A program made the translations under genes and the position numbers. Positions 1-10,446 of a stretch of DNA of 64,000 nt are shown piece by piece. The first letter of the stretch is position 1, and the number at the start of each line of letters is the position of its first letter. The stretch is taken from assembly GCA_014904985.1 (NCBI GenBank), contig MU128912.1:157368-221367 (forward strand), given 5' to 3'. The DNA is from Hydnum rufescens UP504. Taxonomy: Eukaryota; Basidiomycota; Agaricomycetes; Cantharellales; Hydnaceae. The notes beneath the pieces are model-generated. The model was not told the origin of the DNA, searched no databases, and saw only the letters and a list, made by a program, of their open reading frames with translations.

Positions 1-2139
1 ACTGAGAGCCCCACATTATTTCCCTAAGGAAATGCATGATCCAAAGGAATCAATGAATCACATCGAAGGCCATGATATAATGAATGATCCCTTACCCAGT
101 ATGAAAGCCAATGACCTGACCTTTACTGATCGCCACAGTGGACCGAGCACCCCAGCCACATGCTAGAGTCTTAAATATTTCGATCGGGACCGAGCGGGCT
201 TTCTGGCTGGCCCTATTCGGACATGTCGTCGGACATGCACATCGCCAGTTGCACTCGATCACTTCCACACGGAAACCCTGCGCATTCCGATCCCTGAACG
301 CAAAACGGCCCTGGCGAGTTTTGGCATTGATAGATAACTCGGATCACGTATTCAATGTGATCACGAACCGCGGGTGTGTATGCGAACGCTTGGTTCACCA
401 GGTCCGATGACGATTGGCACTCACATTTATCGGAATCCCTCATATCGCATGTAGGGGATGAACAATACGAGAAAACATCCTGAGAGTATTCCTCTGGCTT
501 CGGAACCCCTTCGCCACTAGTGCCATGAAGAAGGGAATTAGAATATAGATGGGCGGGAATTGGAATGTGGCGGAGACTTACTATAGGAACGAAGATTCCA
601 AATACTGAAAACCCTCTATACCGGGAGGAACTCGCTCGCCGTCGATATCATTCACAAAAGATATGATGGCGGCTCCTGCCTTGCGCGCTTGATCACTCCA
701 GTGTCGCTCTATTTCATCAGCAGATGTTCCCTGGTTGGGCCTAGGCTTTCGCCTGGTTGATGGGATAGTGGAGGCGACGGGCTGCATCAATGATTTGTTG
801 ATGAGCGTTGCGCCAGTATGCGCATTCGACAGTGGCAGACGGACTGCATCAGACTGGAGAGGGGGGACTGGAGGACTTTTGGGTCCATTTGGAGTCGATT
901 GCGAAGGTCGAATTGGAGGTGTCGACGGCGCAATGTCATCATCGTCGAGCGTGAGATCCACGAGTATGGGTTGGGTAAGGTCGATCACGGATCTGGAAAA
1001 GTCTGTTACATCTCCCGTGAGGTCTATCATAGTCACCTCGGGTGGTGGTCCCTTAGAGTGAATGTTGCTGGCAGAAGATCGCCTTCCATTCGTTTGAGAA
1101 TTCGAGCCATCTGGTATGAATTTCCCAGGGATTTCGACAACTTCTGGAAGTCGGGATCCCTTGGACCGAATCCTCTTAACAGAATATTGCATCTTCTTCG
1201 CTCGAGAGCTTGAACTGGGTGTTATGGGGTCCTCAAGGATCTCGTCGTACTCGAGAGGCCGTGAGCTATTAGGCCGATCCTTCTTAATAGGGGATCGCAT
1301 CTCATTCCTTTGGGGATTTGAGCGGCTTGGCGATGGGTCCTCAACGATCTCGCGCTCGCCAAGAGATCGAGTGCGGTTTGAATCGGAGGGCGACAAAGGG
1401 GATTCCCGATTCGACTGCGATGCGCCATAAAGATCAATGACCTCAGGTGTATCATCGTCACTATCTGCGGAAATCCTCTCTTTCCCTTTTCCCCAAAAGG
1501 CCGCAATCGGGGGTTCGCCAAGAGGGACGCCAGGGAAATTGGAAGTATTGACTATGGGAGGCGTGGCTCCGGAAGTAGCATTCGTATGATGGATTTGGCG
1601 TCCTGTGTTTTGGGGGAAATCGGCAGTATTTTGGCTAGGGGGTGTGTTATTCGTGATCGATGGGGCTCTAGACTGGACGGAGCGATCTTCCAATCGACTT
1701 AATCTGAACCTCGTGTACAATCTCCGCAGTTGGTGCCATTCGATCTTTTGGGGGCAAAAATATGTAACGTAGCTACTGGAGAGTCAGTGAGAGTGAGAGT
1801 GAATGCCGTCTGAGGCTCACCACCACATTGCACGCTCCCATAATTTACCATCGGCACCAAGGGCTGTCTTCGCACCGGTGACATCCACTATCCGTTCGCC
1901 AATGGCAGTTAAGGCTCGCCGGAGAATTTGAGCCTTCCCTTCCTGTAATGAAGCAGAATTCTTGAATGTTCGCTGCGAGAAATTAGTAGGGACACGCCTT
2001 CGCAGTCGAATTGAACACCAACTAGATGACGGCTCACGGGTAGTAGAGCTCTACTTAACTGATCAGTAGGTACGGATAATGCGTGGGTTTGATCGGAATC
2101 CGGATCTGCCACGGATAGCGACTCTCCTGGAATTATCAT
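1..2139 (-). CDS. SUV39/Clr4-type histone H3K9 methyltransferase, 3' part outside window
   Basis: Nuclear enzyme expected to methylate histone H3 lysine 9 in heterochromatin. Exons that join in frame are about 2139-1996, 1942-1821, 1772-582, 516-369, 310-96 and 23-1. Exon 3 ends with the family's lead-in to pre-SET (FVNDIDGERVPPG). Exons 4 and 5 give the cysteine-rich pre-SET (CSSPTCDM, KCECQ, then VIECNWRCACPTTCPNR) and the post-Cys block PIEIFKT. The SET start CGWGARSTVAISKGQVIGF follows, then the frame runs off the left edge. The catalytic NHS and post-SET parts are therefore not visible. The N-terminal half is Ser/Pro-rich and disordered, with no chromodomain that I recognise. It carries four SUMO-interaction-like motifs (PEVIDLYG, MIDLTGD, VIDLTQP, LVDLTLDDDD). 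The first intron boundaries and the ATG at 2139 are less certain than the pre-SET exons. Confidence 0.88.
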
Positions 2140-2317
2140 GCTAGTCTATTATGTGGAGAATACAGGGGTACCTACCGTTTCTTCGTGAACAGCCGAAGGT
2201 CGACTCAACTTGCATCCGCTCTCTCAAACCATTATCATACTGAAGTTCTATCACACATAGTTGCGCTAGCTGTAATAGCTTTCCTTGAATCTCAGGCAGA
2301 AGCTTCCTCAATGCTCA

Positions 2318-4744
2318 ATGCTCAACGCCACCGTCCTCAGTGGAAGTAGCCATGTCGAAGCGCGGGCAAAGACAATGTACAATAAAAACCCAGGTGTCCT
2401 CACTTTCACTAATACACGAATCCAATGGATTCGTGATGGCGAGAACAGACCCACCGTGAACGTTGCCCACTCCAAAATAACCAGTAAGAAATTTAATGAC
2501 TCCCTATGTCGAAACCCGCGCGATATTTATCATCTGTGTTCAGATCTTTTTTGCACTAAGGAGGGCGCCCCCAAGCAGAGACTGAAGCTAAACGCACTCG
2601 ATCAACCGGAGCCTTATATGTTCCAACTCACATCTCCTACTGCTATTGCCGTGGCGGAGTTGGCCACGTTCAAACGTCTAATATTAGAAGTCATAACTCA
2701 GAACCAGAACTTGTCCAAAACCGCAATTCGCGCCGCTCCAACTACACCGACAGTGACCAGCCCTTCCCCTACTCCTGCCGCTACCCCTAAAGTGACGCCT
2801 CCGACGCGGGCATCTCCTGCACCGGCGCACTCCCGAGCGTCCAGCGCGGGGCCATCTAAACGCCAAGCATATAGTTTTGAAATCTACCAAAAGGTCTTGA
2901 CGACGATGCCAGAGCTCGCTTCTCTGCATCGCGATCTAGTAGAAGGTGGTCAGATCACAGAGGCGGAATTCTGGGAGGGCCGGGAAGTTCGAATCATCCT
3001 TTTTATGATTTTTCTTGCAAAGTATCTGACTATTCTCGACGTAAAGTATCTCCTTGCCGCTGAGTTCGCCGCCGCGAACCAACGCAAGGGAAAGCCATCC
3101 GAGATCGTGGTGCCACGGTTGAAGACAGGCGAACAAGGACAGATCTTGCTTACCTTGACGCCTCAGCTTCTTTCCGATATTTTTGAAGAGTTTCCTATCG
3201 TACAGCAGGCATATTCCGAAAATGTTCCCAAACCGGCAAGTTCGCTGTTGAGTTGTACCGAAGGTCTTTCAAGTTGAGTTGTCTGTCACCACCTAGCTCA
3301 AAGAAGCGGAGTTTTGGGAGCGCTATTTTAGCTCCAAGTTATTTGATCGACACCGGGCGTCAACACGGAATTCTGTCGCGAAAGACGACCCCATTTTTGA
3401 CCGCTACCTAGAGCGGGAGGATGATGGTACGTTCTAGCTCCCCTCAGCTTCGAGCAAGTGGACTTCACCCTGGTTTCTGACGTAGAACCTGAACCATTAC
3501 ATCCACGAGATGAAAGAGTCCATTTACATCTAGATTTGGCGGCGACGGAGGAGGATCATGGAGAGGCAAGTAATAGCTCACCTTGGACCCTCTGTCCCTG
3601 GCGTGCGATCGCTGAGATAGTATATCAGACCGGAAATGAGAAAGACATCACTATGCGGGCTGGGAAACGAAAGAACGCGATTCCTCTTATACGCCGGTTC
3701 AATGAACATTCCGAGAGATTGCTGCAATCCGCCTTGTAATGCTTATCTTCGTGCTCCTCCATGTTGTAAAATCTCATCCTGTAATGCAGAGGCGACACAT
3801 CAGAGAAACATCCACGTGAAGACCTGTTGCCTCAGGTAAGTATCGACAGAAATCATGTTACTTTATCACGACTGAACGATGAATGGTGACCTTGTAGGCT
3901 TCGGAGGATTATTCTCAAATTGACCTAGATGACTTGCACCAGCGCGACACTTCAACGGGTATCTCTCTACAACTCCAGGATACCCAAAGTTTTCTCGAAG
4001 GCTTGGGCGAGGGGAAAGGGAAGAGAGGGACTTCCAGTGGTTCCACAGTTCGACTCAATATGCCAAGGTTCCTGCATCTGGGTTGCTCTGACTTGCTTCT
4101 TGTCCAGGTGGAAAATCTAAAAAAAATCACTCAGGATATGAAAGCCGAGCTTAAATCTTGGTCTGAGGATTTGCATGAGGTTCATTAGAATACATATCTC
4201 CTTCGACGAATGAAACTGATAATCTCACCCTCCCAAGTTCAACTCCGGTCATAGTGCAGGTGAAGCAGCGCTTCAGGCCATGACATCGAACGTAGCGGCC
4301 CGACTAGAGACTCGTCTACGACGAGGTAGGTTCTCGGTCCCCCTTGTTATGATTGTCTCTCAGTAATCTCTAGATGTGATACCACCGTCTATCTCTCAAC
4401 AAATGACAACGTGCGCAACTGCAGCGAACGAATTCTTACGGCAATTTTGGACGGCGATCTACCCCCCTATTAACGAAGCCCCCGCAATTACTAATTCGAC
4501 GCCAGCCCAGAAGTCCGCTCGAATGACGAAGATGGTTACATATCTCACTCGGACTCACGAGAAGGTAGACGCTATCATTGATGCTGCACAAGAAGAAGGG
4601 GTTGACCTCCATGTAATGCAAGCCGTGAGCCCTCTTGCTATCGTATACGCATTCTGCGAATGACCATGCTTTCTACAGGCGTTTGCTCCTCTGGTTGCTT
4701 CGGTCGACCGGGCATTGGAGACATACAAGACTCGGAAGCGATGA
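2318..4744 (+). CDS. TFB1: TFIIH core subunit TFB1 (p62/GTF2H1)
   Basis: Subunit of the TFIIH core used in RNA polymerase II initiation and nucleotide excision repair. Likely exons: 2318-2483, 2544-2986, 3047-3235, 3297-3426, 3486-3565, 3629-3735, 3790-3835, 3898-4179, 4238-4325, 4374-4624, 4679-4744. The N-terminal PH-like domain ends in NLFCTKEGAPKQRLKL. Two BSD regions follow: GQITEAEFWEGRE then NQRKGKPSEIV, and IFEEFPIVQQAYSENVP then EAEFWERYFSSKLFDRHR. The family blocks DPIFDRYLERE, DLAATEEDHGE and PLIRRFNEHSERLL are all present, with a helical C-terminus ending ETYKTRKR. ATG 2318 is the first in-frame ATG. Two introns use GC-AG ends (3236-3296 and 3566-3628, both GCAAGT donors). The 3898-4179 exon may contain a further in-frame intron. 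TFB4 follows on the same strand 311 bp downstream. Confidence 0.93.
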
Positions 4745-5055
4745 GTTAGTGTTGCGTCTCCAGCCCTAGTTGGACATGCATGTGTTCCTCTAACAGCGCA
4801 CGACCAAGCCGTCCTTTGCGTCTAAGCTTACGCCACAATTTAATGAGGCGATAGACTAGTAATCCCGTTACTGGTCATGGTAGAACTTGTATTTGAGCGT
4901 GCTTCAAGCCCCTTGCGAAGCGCATGGTGTCTTTCTGAGCGTAACAATGATATCGTTTCAACGAATGCTCTATAGATATGTGACTATGGGAGACTTCACG
5001 TGATTGAAGAGATTGTATGTAGGCGCGGAAGCCGCGGAGAGCGACGCGATTGAAG
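4745..5055. other. Intergenic, TFB1 to TFB4
   Basis: This is the 311 bp between the TFB1 stop and the TFB4 start. I see no convincing gene, repeat or RNA. It should hold the TFB1 terminator and the TFB4 promoter. Confidence 0.6.
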
Positions 5056-6289
5056 ATGTCCCAATCAGCCCAAAGCCATCTTACGCTTATCTTGGATCTC
5101 TCGCCAAAACAATGGCATCTCTCATCGCTGGAACCGGATGGGCAGGCCCTTTCTCTCCTCTCTTTCATCACCCAGGTTCTCGCTTTTATGAACTCTCATC
5201 TTGCATTGCGACATGAAAATACGATAAGTGTTCTCGGTGCTTTTCCAAGAAAAAGGTTCCTGGATACAAAAAACGAGGACCTCGGCGTGGGCTTACTGTA
5301 CAGCATTGGTATTTAGTGTGATGCTATATTCCACACCGGGGGCAAATGATTCTGGGTTGGATTCAACTGCCCCTCAAGATGCCAACACATACCAACCCTT
5401 CAAGACTGTGGATACTATAGTTTCGTCCCGTATCATGGAGGAGATGGAGAGCATCTCAGATTCCATAGACTCGCGTACGGACCTGTTTTCAATCCTGGCG
5501 TATCCTTGTGCTCATAGCAGGCGCAGCCACCGGGCTTGTGGGCGCGCTCTCCAAAGGACTCTGTCGTATGTCCCGTTATACGTGCTTTCCGTACTCAACC
5601 AACCATGATGCACCCACAGATATTAACAGAGTTATCAACCCCGCCACACGATCGTCCATCGAATCATCATCGCCCCTTGATCCACGCATGCTCATCCTTT
5701 CTGTATCACCCGACATGTCCACATCTTACATCCCAATAATGAACACCATATTCGCTGCTCAGAAATTGGCAAGCAGAGCAGCTACGATGCGTATTCAACT
5801 GTGTGCTAATTCGGTTAACAGAAAGTGAAGATCGATGTTTGCAAAATCTTCGGAGAAGACAACGTGTTCCTTCAACAAGCTGCACATTTGACCGGGGGAT
5901 CCTATGTGGCATTAATGCAACGCAATGCCCTACTGCAGTATCTCGTAGTGGGTAGCGCCGGGAATACTCCTTCCACCCCAACTCCTTCATAATGACATAT
6001 TGGGACCTAGATGTGCTTCTTGGCATCATCGTCACTTCGTAAAATCGTTGCCTTCCCCACGCATGATCGTGTCGATTTACGAGCCGCATGTTTCTGTCAT
6101 AAAGACATTGTGGACATTGGCTACGTTTGTTCCGTCTGCCTCTCCAGTCAGTCATCAAGTATTCCATCGTTTTTTTTGCTCCATTTGACCATGATCGTAC
6201 GTGCCAGTTTTCTGTTCTCCTGTGCCTGTGTGCTCCACATGCCGGTGAGCTCCAATAAATTTTGCACGTTTATCAGCTTTGCCGATTGA
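5056..6289 (+). CDS. TFB4: TFIIH core subunit TFB4 (p34/GTF2H3)
   Basis: TFIIH core subunit with a vWA-like domain and a C-terminal zinc module; it partners SSL1/p44. ATG 5056 gives the family opening HLTLILDLSPKQW, followed by FMNSHLALRHENTISVLGAFP. Later exons give LVGALSKGLC, the MLILSVSPDMS strand, IPIMNTIFAAQKL, then IDVCKIFGEDNVFLQQAAHL with TGGSYVAL. The C-terminal block AFPTHDRVDLRAACFCHKDI with GYVCSVCLS then FCSPVPVCSTCR is the Cys-rich zinc-binding tail. Introns are short: an acceptor at about 6010 joins QYL to MCFLASS, and one after VCSVCLS removes about 55 nt. The last exon boundary is the least certain; the family usually ends a little after the last CxxC. The gene lies directly downstream of TFB1 in the same orientation, so two subunits of one complex are neighbours. 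Confidence 0.9.
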
Positions 6290-6619
6290 GTCCCTATCTT
6301 GATCCAGGACCAAGTTCCCAGTAAAGACACTCAGACGGTTCGGTTTTGGCCCCCCGAAAGCAGTTGGAAATGGCACATCAAAGAGTGGTTCCGCGACTCC
6401 TCAATAAGCGTGGGGGGTGTCGCATCTATCTCTCTGTTCTGTCTCGGTGTGGGCTAGCATTCCATTGTTGAAAAAGGGCCCTCGAGAGTCGCAATCCACG
6501 CCTTTCGAGGCTTCCCTTATGCGCAAGGTATCCTGAATAATTAGTGCGGCAAATTCCGTGTCTAAGGAATAACACCGATCAACACCCTCGCTGCTCATTG
6601 TAGTACCCTCCGTCAGGGG
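6290..6619. other. Intergenic, TFB4 to BRE1
   Basis: This 330 bp stretch lies between two same-strand genes. A 77-codon minus-strand open frame at 6401-6634 overlaps the BRE1 start and has no recognisable motif, so I do not call it. Confidence 0.5.
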
Positions 6620-9600
6620 ATGGATACCCTCCATCGCAAGCGACCCTCTTCACCAACGGGTTCTGGCCCATCTCAGGTTAAGAAGCGCGCAATTACAAGT
6701 AGCAATGGTTCTCCGGCGTCGATCGTGGCTGCTGACACTCCGATTGAGTCTGAGCGTGAACCCCAGGCAAATAATCTCGAGGTGCTCTCCTGTGCCTCTA
6801 TGTAGATTCAGGACATAGCTGAGAATCACTGCGCTGACCCTATATGCTAGCTTTTCCGTAAGGAGGCAATATTCAGGCGCATGCGGCAGCATGCGCGCGA
6901 GCGTGACAGAGCAGAGAGTAGAATAGCAGAGCTCGAGCACCGGAAGCTTATTCTGGAGGCAGCCATGGGGGCGGTGGAGAACTGTTGGAATCAGGTGCGT
7001 GGTGCTATCGATGCGGGGCTCGAAGTATGTCAATAATACGGTTTGGTTCCATCGTCAAGATATTGGACCAACTTCAGACAATCGTGAAGACCAACTCGTT
7101 GCCCATACCTGGGCCTTTCAATATCAAAGGTCACCCTCTAACCTACAAATATGAGAGCATTCTGACCTGGATATCGACATGTAGACCTACTGTCGCTTGT
7201 GGAGATATATCCCTCGGATTCTAACACGCCAAGTGAGCAGTTCCGGAATGCTCTGCTCACTGATGGTCAGAAGACACTGGATGTTATTGCTTCATTCGTT
7301 GCAATGACACCCCCAGCGACTCCCGAGTACGAGGAGCTCCGCGCGCGATGTCAGAATGCCACAGCTGAGGCGAGTACATCATCAATTCCGTTTGGTTTGA
7401 ACGTCGCTCATCCCGCATTCGGGAACTCCTTAGGCCACCTCTCTTCGTACTGAGTTACATCTCGTGTACGCCAGCTTCATCGAAGCGCGTTCGGAGCTTG
7501 AGCAATACAAGGAGTTGTTGAGTGCAGTCGAGCTCCGTGCAGATCGTGCACGTAGCGAATCTATCATTGCCTTGGAAATGAGCACGCGCAATATCGATGA
7601 CGAGAAGTCCAAGGCGGGAGAGAAAATAAGTTCCAAGAAGGAGGAGGGTGGCGAATCTCCTGTACGTGTAACCCCCATGCCTGGCGTCGTCGCTATCAAT
7701 GAGTATTAATCCGTTCCTTTGTGTTTCTATCTCGTTTTGCTTTTTGCTATCCCTTTTATTCCCATGACCAGCTTGCAACCCAGGTCAATGGCAAGCATAC
7801 TGCGGATATTGCAATGGATGAACGGATGTGGAAGTCGCAAGCCGAAAAACGGGAACGAGAAATCACCCAAATTGTTTCGGAGAAGCTTGCCCTTCGGAAA
7901 CGGTTGGATGAACTTCAGGCACAGGTTTGTATCGCCCTCCATCTGACGTTTTATGCGTACTGTCTATTTTCTCATCATTATCTACTTAGTTTTCGAGCCG
8001 GTCAGAAGACCTCGTACGCGATCATCCTGCCTACGTATCCCTCGTGGCGCAAATGTCTCTTTTGAGAGAACGCACACAACGGATTGAAGAGGATCGTGAT
8101 GCGATGCAGAGCGAAGTCAAGCGCGCTTACCTTGAGGCGAATCAAAGGGTCGAAGAAATCACAGTAAGTCCTGTGACTTGCTCCTAGACTACTCTTTTCG
8201 AGAAATATGCTTTCGGTAGGCAGTCATGGAGGCCCAGACTTCGGAACACGAAGAGGCTATTAAAAAGAAGAACAAAGAAATCGTGCGGACAAAGGATCAG
8301 CGGGAGTCTGCCCTAAAGGATTTGGCTGTACACAAAGCCAGCGATGCCAGCAAGTCAAAGGGTTGGGATTCGATCACGGCTCGGGCTCACTCCCTCGAGG
8401 TAAGCCGGCGACACACCAACAAAATTCGTGCAGTTCGAGCTTGGAGTTCATTATTGCTCGGTTGGTATCCAGGATCGAGTCGCAAGCCTTCTTTTGGAAG
8501 TCAAGCGATTGAAGGCTCAACTAGCCGCCAAAGCTGGAAGTGAAGACTTGCTCTCGTTTTTGTTGGAGACTTCCGGTGAGAGTCTCACCTTCGTTCAAGA
8601 CCTGCAGAACAAAGTTGGGTGCGTTCATCATGACCATATCGTCATGTCTTAAAGTGGCTGCTTATGCATTGATGTAATCAGAGTGAGTCGAGCGAAAATA
8701 TCTGCACTGGAGGCGACCATTGCATCTTTGGACCAGTCTCATCCTGATGTTGCTCGACATCTACGCACCGAGGCGCAGGCACGGGAGGAGTGCGATCACC
8801 TGCGAAAGCGGGTAGAACGATACGAAAGTATATTTGGCACGAACGTGTCTGCGGATTCTGACGAATTGGCGCGATTACTACGACAAAAAGATGATGAATT
8901 GCAATCCCTTCGCTTGTTGCAAAAGCAAGAGCAAGCGGTGCGTGGTTTAGACTATTTGGAGAGGGATCAAAGCTGGCCCTGAAGCCACTTAATATTTCCT
9001 CCCCTGAATGGGGTCCTTAGTCTTCCAATGATCTCTTCGACGAGTTACAGCGCATGTCAACGGCCTGGGAAATTTTGGATAAACAAAGCAAAGCCAAGGT
9101 CGATGAAACTGCCACTTGGGAGACGAAGTACAATCGTGTCTCTGTCGAAGTAGGCAGCTTCTCAAGTGCACGTTCAGCGATTTCTCTGACTTTGACATCA
9201 ATTCGTTAGAAAGCGAAAGCTGAACAGAAGTACTTTTCCGCTATGCGGGAGAAGGAGGCTATCGAGGCCGAGCGCAAAGCTGCCGTGCGGTATACTACGA
9301 AACAAGGTGTCCTTATTGCAAAGTTAAACGAGAACGAGAAAGCCTTCGAGTCTCAGGCAGTATGTTCGGTCCCTGTGCCCCTATCCTTAACCATCGACCT
9401 GATTTGTCAACTCAGGCTTCCCTAAAAGCCGAAACCGAGATGCTAGGTGAAAAGCTTGTGACCTACCAGAAGCGAGTAGATGAATTAGAGGGTGAGGTCA
9501 TCCAGCTTCGTACGAGCGAAGAGAGCCACAAACAAATGGCTACCAAGGTTCGTTCATGTTGTCTCTCATCCCTTGATCCCTGCTCTGATGCCCCGCCATC

Positions 9601-10154
9601 CCAGTTTAAAATTGCAATGGATGAGGCGCACGCGGATGCTGAGAAAAAGCGACAAATGCATCGGAAACTGGACGACGAATTTGCTCAATTTAAAAAGGCA
9701 TCGGAACGAGAGATTGCGCGTGTCAAGCAGGGCAGTGCTGTTGCCGGTACCGCCACGCAAAGAGAGGAAGCGTTGCAAACTGAGGTCCAGCAACTCATGG
9801 TATGTGATGTCTTCAGCATTTGTCTCTAGTTGGCGATCTCGACTGACGTGCGACCCCGTAGACGATATTGCGATGCTCAACATGTAATCAAGATCTCAAA
9901 ACCCATGTACTGCTGAAGTGCATGCATAGTGAGTCATTCAATGACGATTATTGACTTTTTGAACTTACCCTACCGGTTGTCTTCCCATAGCGTTTTGCAA
10001 AGGGTTCGTAGATGAGCACGTCCACAGCTGTTCTTGCACTCACCAAAGTTGTACTAGTTGTATTGATGCCCGATTGACAACACGGCAGCGCAAATGCCCA
10101 GCGTGCAACCTCAAGTTTCAAGACAGTGACGTGCAAGCGTTGTATTTCCAGTAG
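6620..10154 (+). CDS. BRE1: BRE1-type RING E3 ligase for histone H2B
   Basis: E3 ligase expected to monoubiquitinate histone H2B with Rad6, coupling transcription to H3K4/K79 methylation. ATG 6620 opens a basic, NLS-like N-terminus (LHRKRPSS, QVKKRA). The body is almost wholly coiled coil over about ten exons (for example LFRKEAIFRRMRQHARERD, then long Glu/Lys/Arg-rich stretches from 7200 to 9800). The C-terminus is a C3HC4 RING: LRCSTCNQDLK at about 9868-9900, KCMH, TFCKGCIDAR, then RKCPACNLKFQDSDVQALYF before the stop at 10152-10154. That terminal block is diagnostic for BRE1/RNF20. The RING is split by an intron at about 9929-9990 and by one with the unusual donor GTTCGT at 10004-10057. 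Internal exon edges in the coiled coil are approximate. Confidence 0.92.
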
Positions 10155-10446
10155 CCCACCGTTATTGGCTTCTCTTTTTATTCTGTCAACTTTAGCGTAC
10201 GTACCTTTGGACCTCCTTCGTTCGTCCCTTGGCCGTAATTATTATTGCTTCACTCGAATTAAATGTTTCTAGCATAGTTCAGCGTATAGAATACACACCC
10301 CTATGGAAATCTAGTAAGCTAGGAGCAATCCGGCCAGGCGATGATGATAAATATGTCTAATAAGGGATTATCGAGGACCAGCGCTCAGAGGGTGATGCAA
10401 GCGCCCAGATCAGACGTCCCAAATTACAACCGGCACCCGCGCTTAT

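Noticed and set aside
4068..4107. 40-nt GT-AG intron in TFB1
   Set aside because: Removing it breaks the frame into VENLKKITQ; the frame is open through it, so either no intron or a different in-frame one is used.
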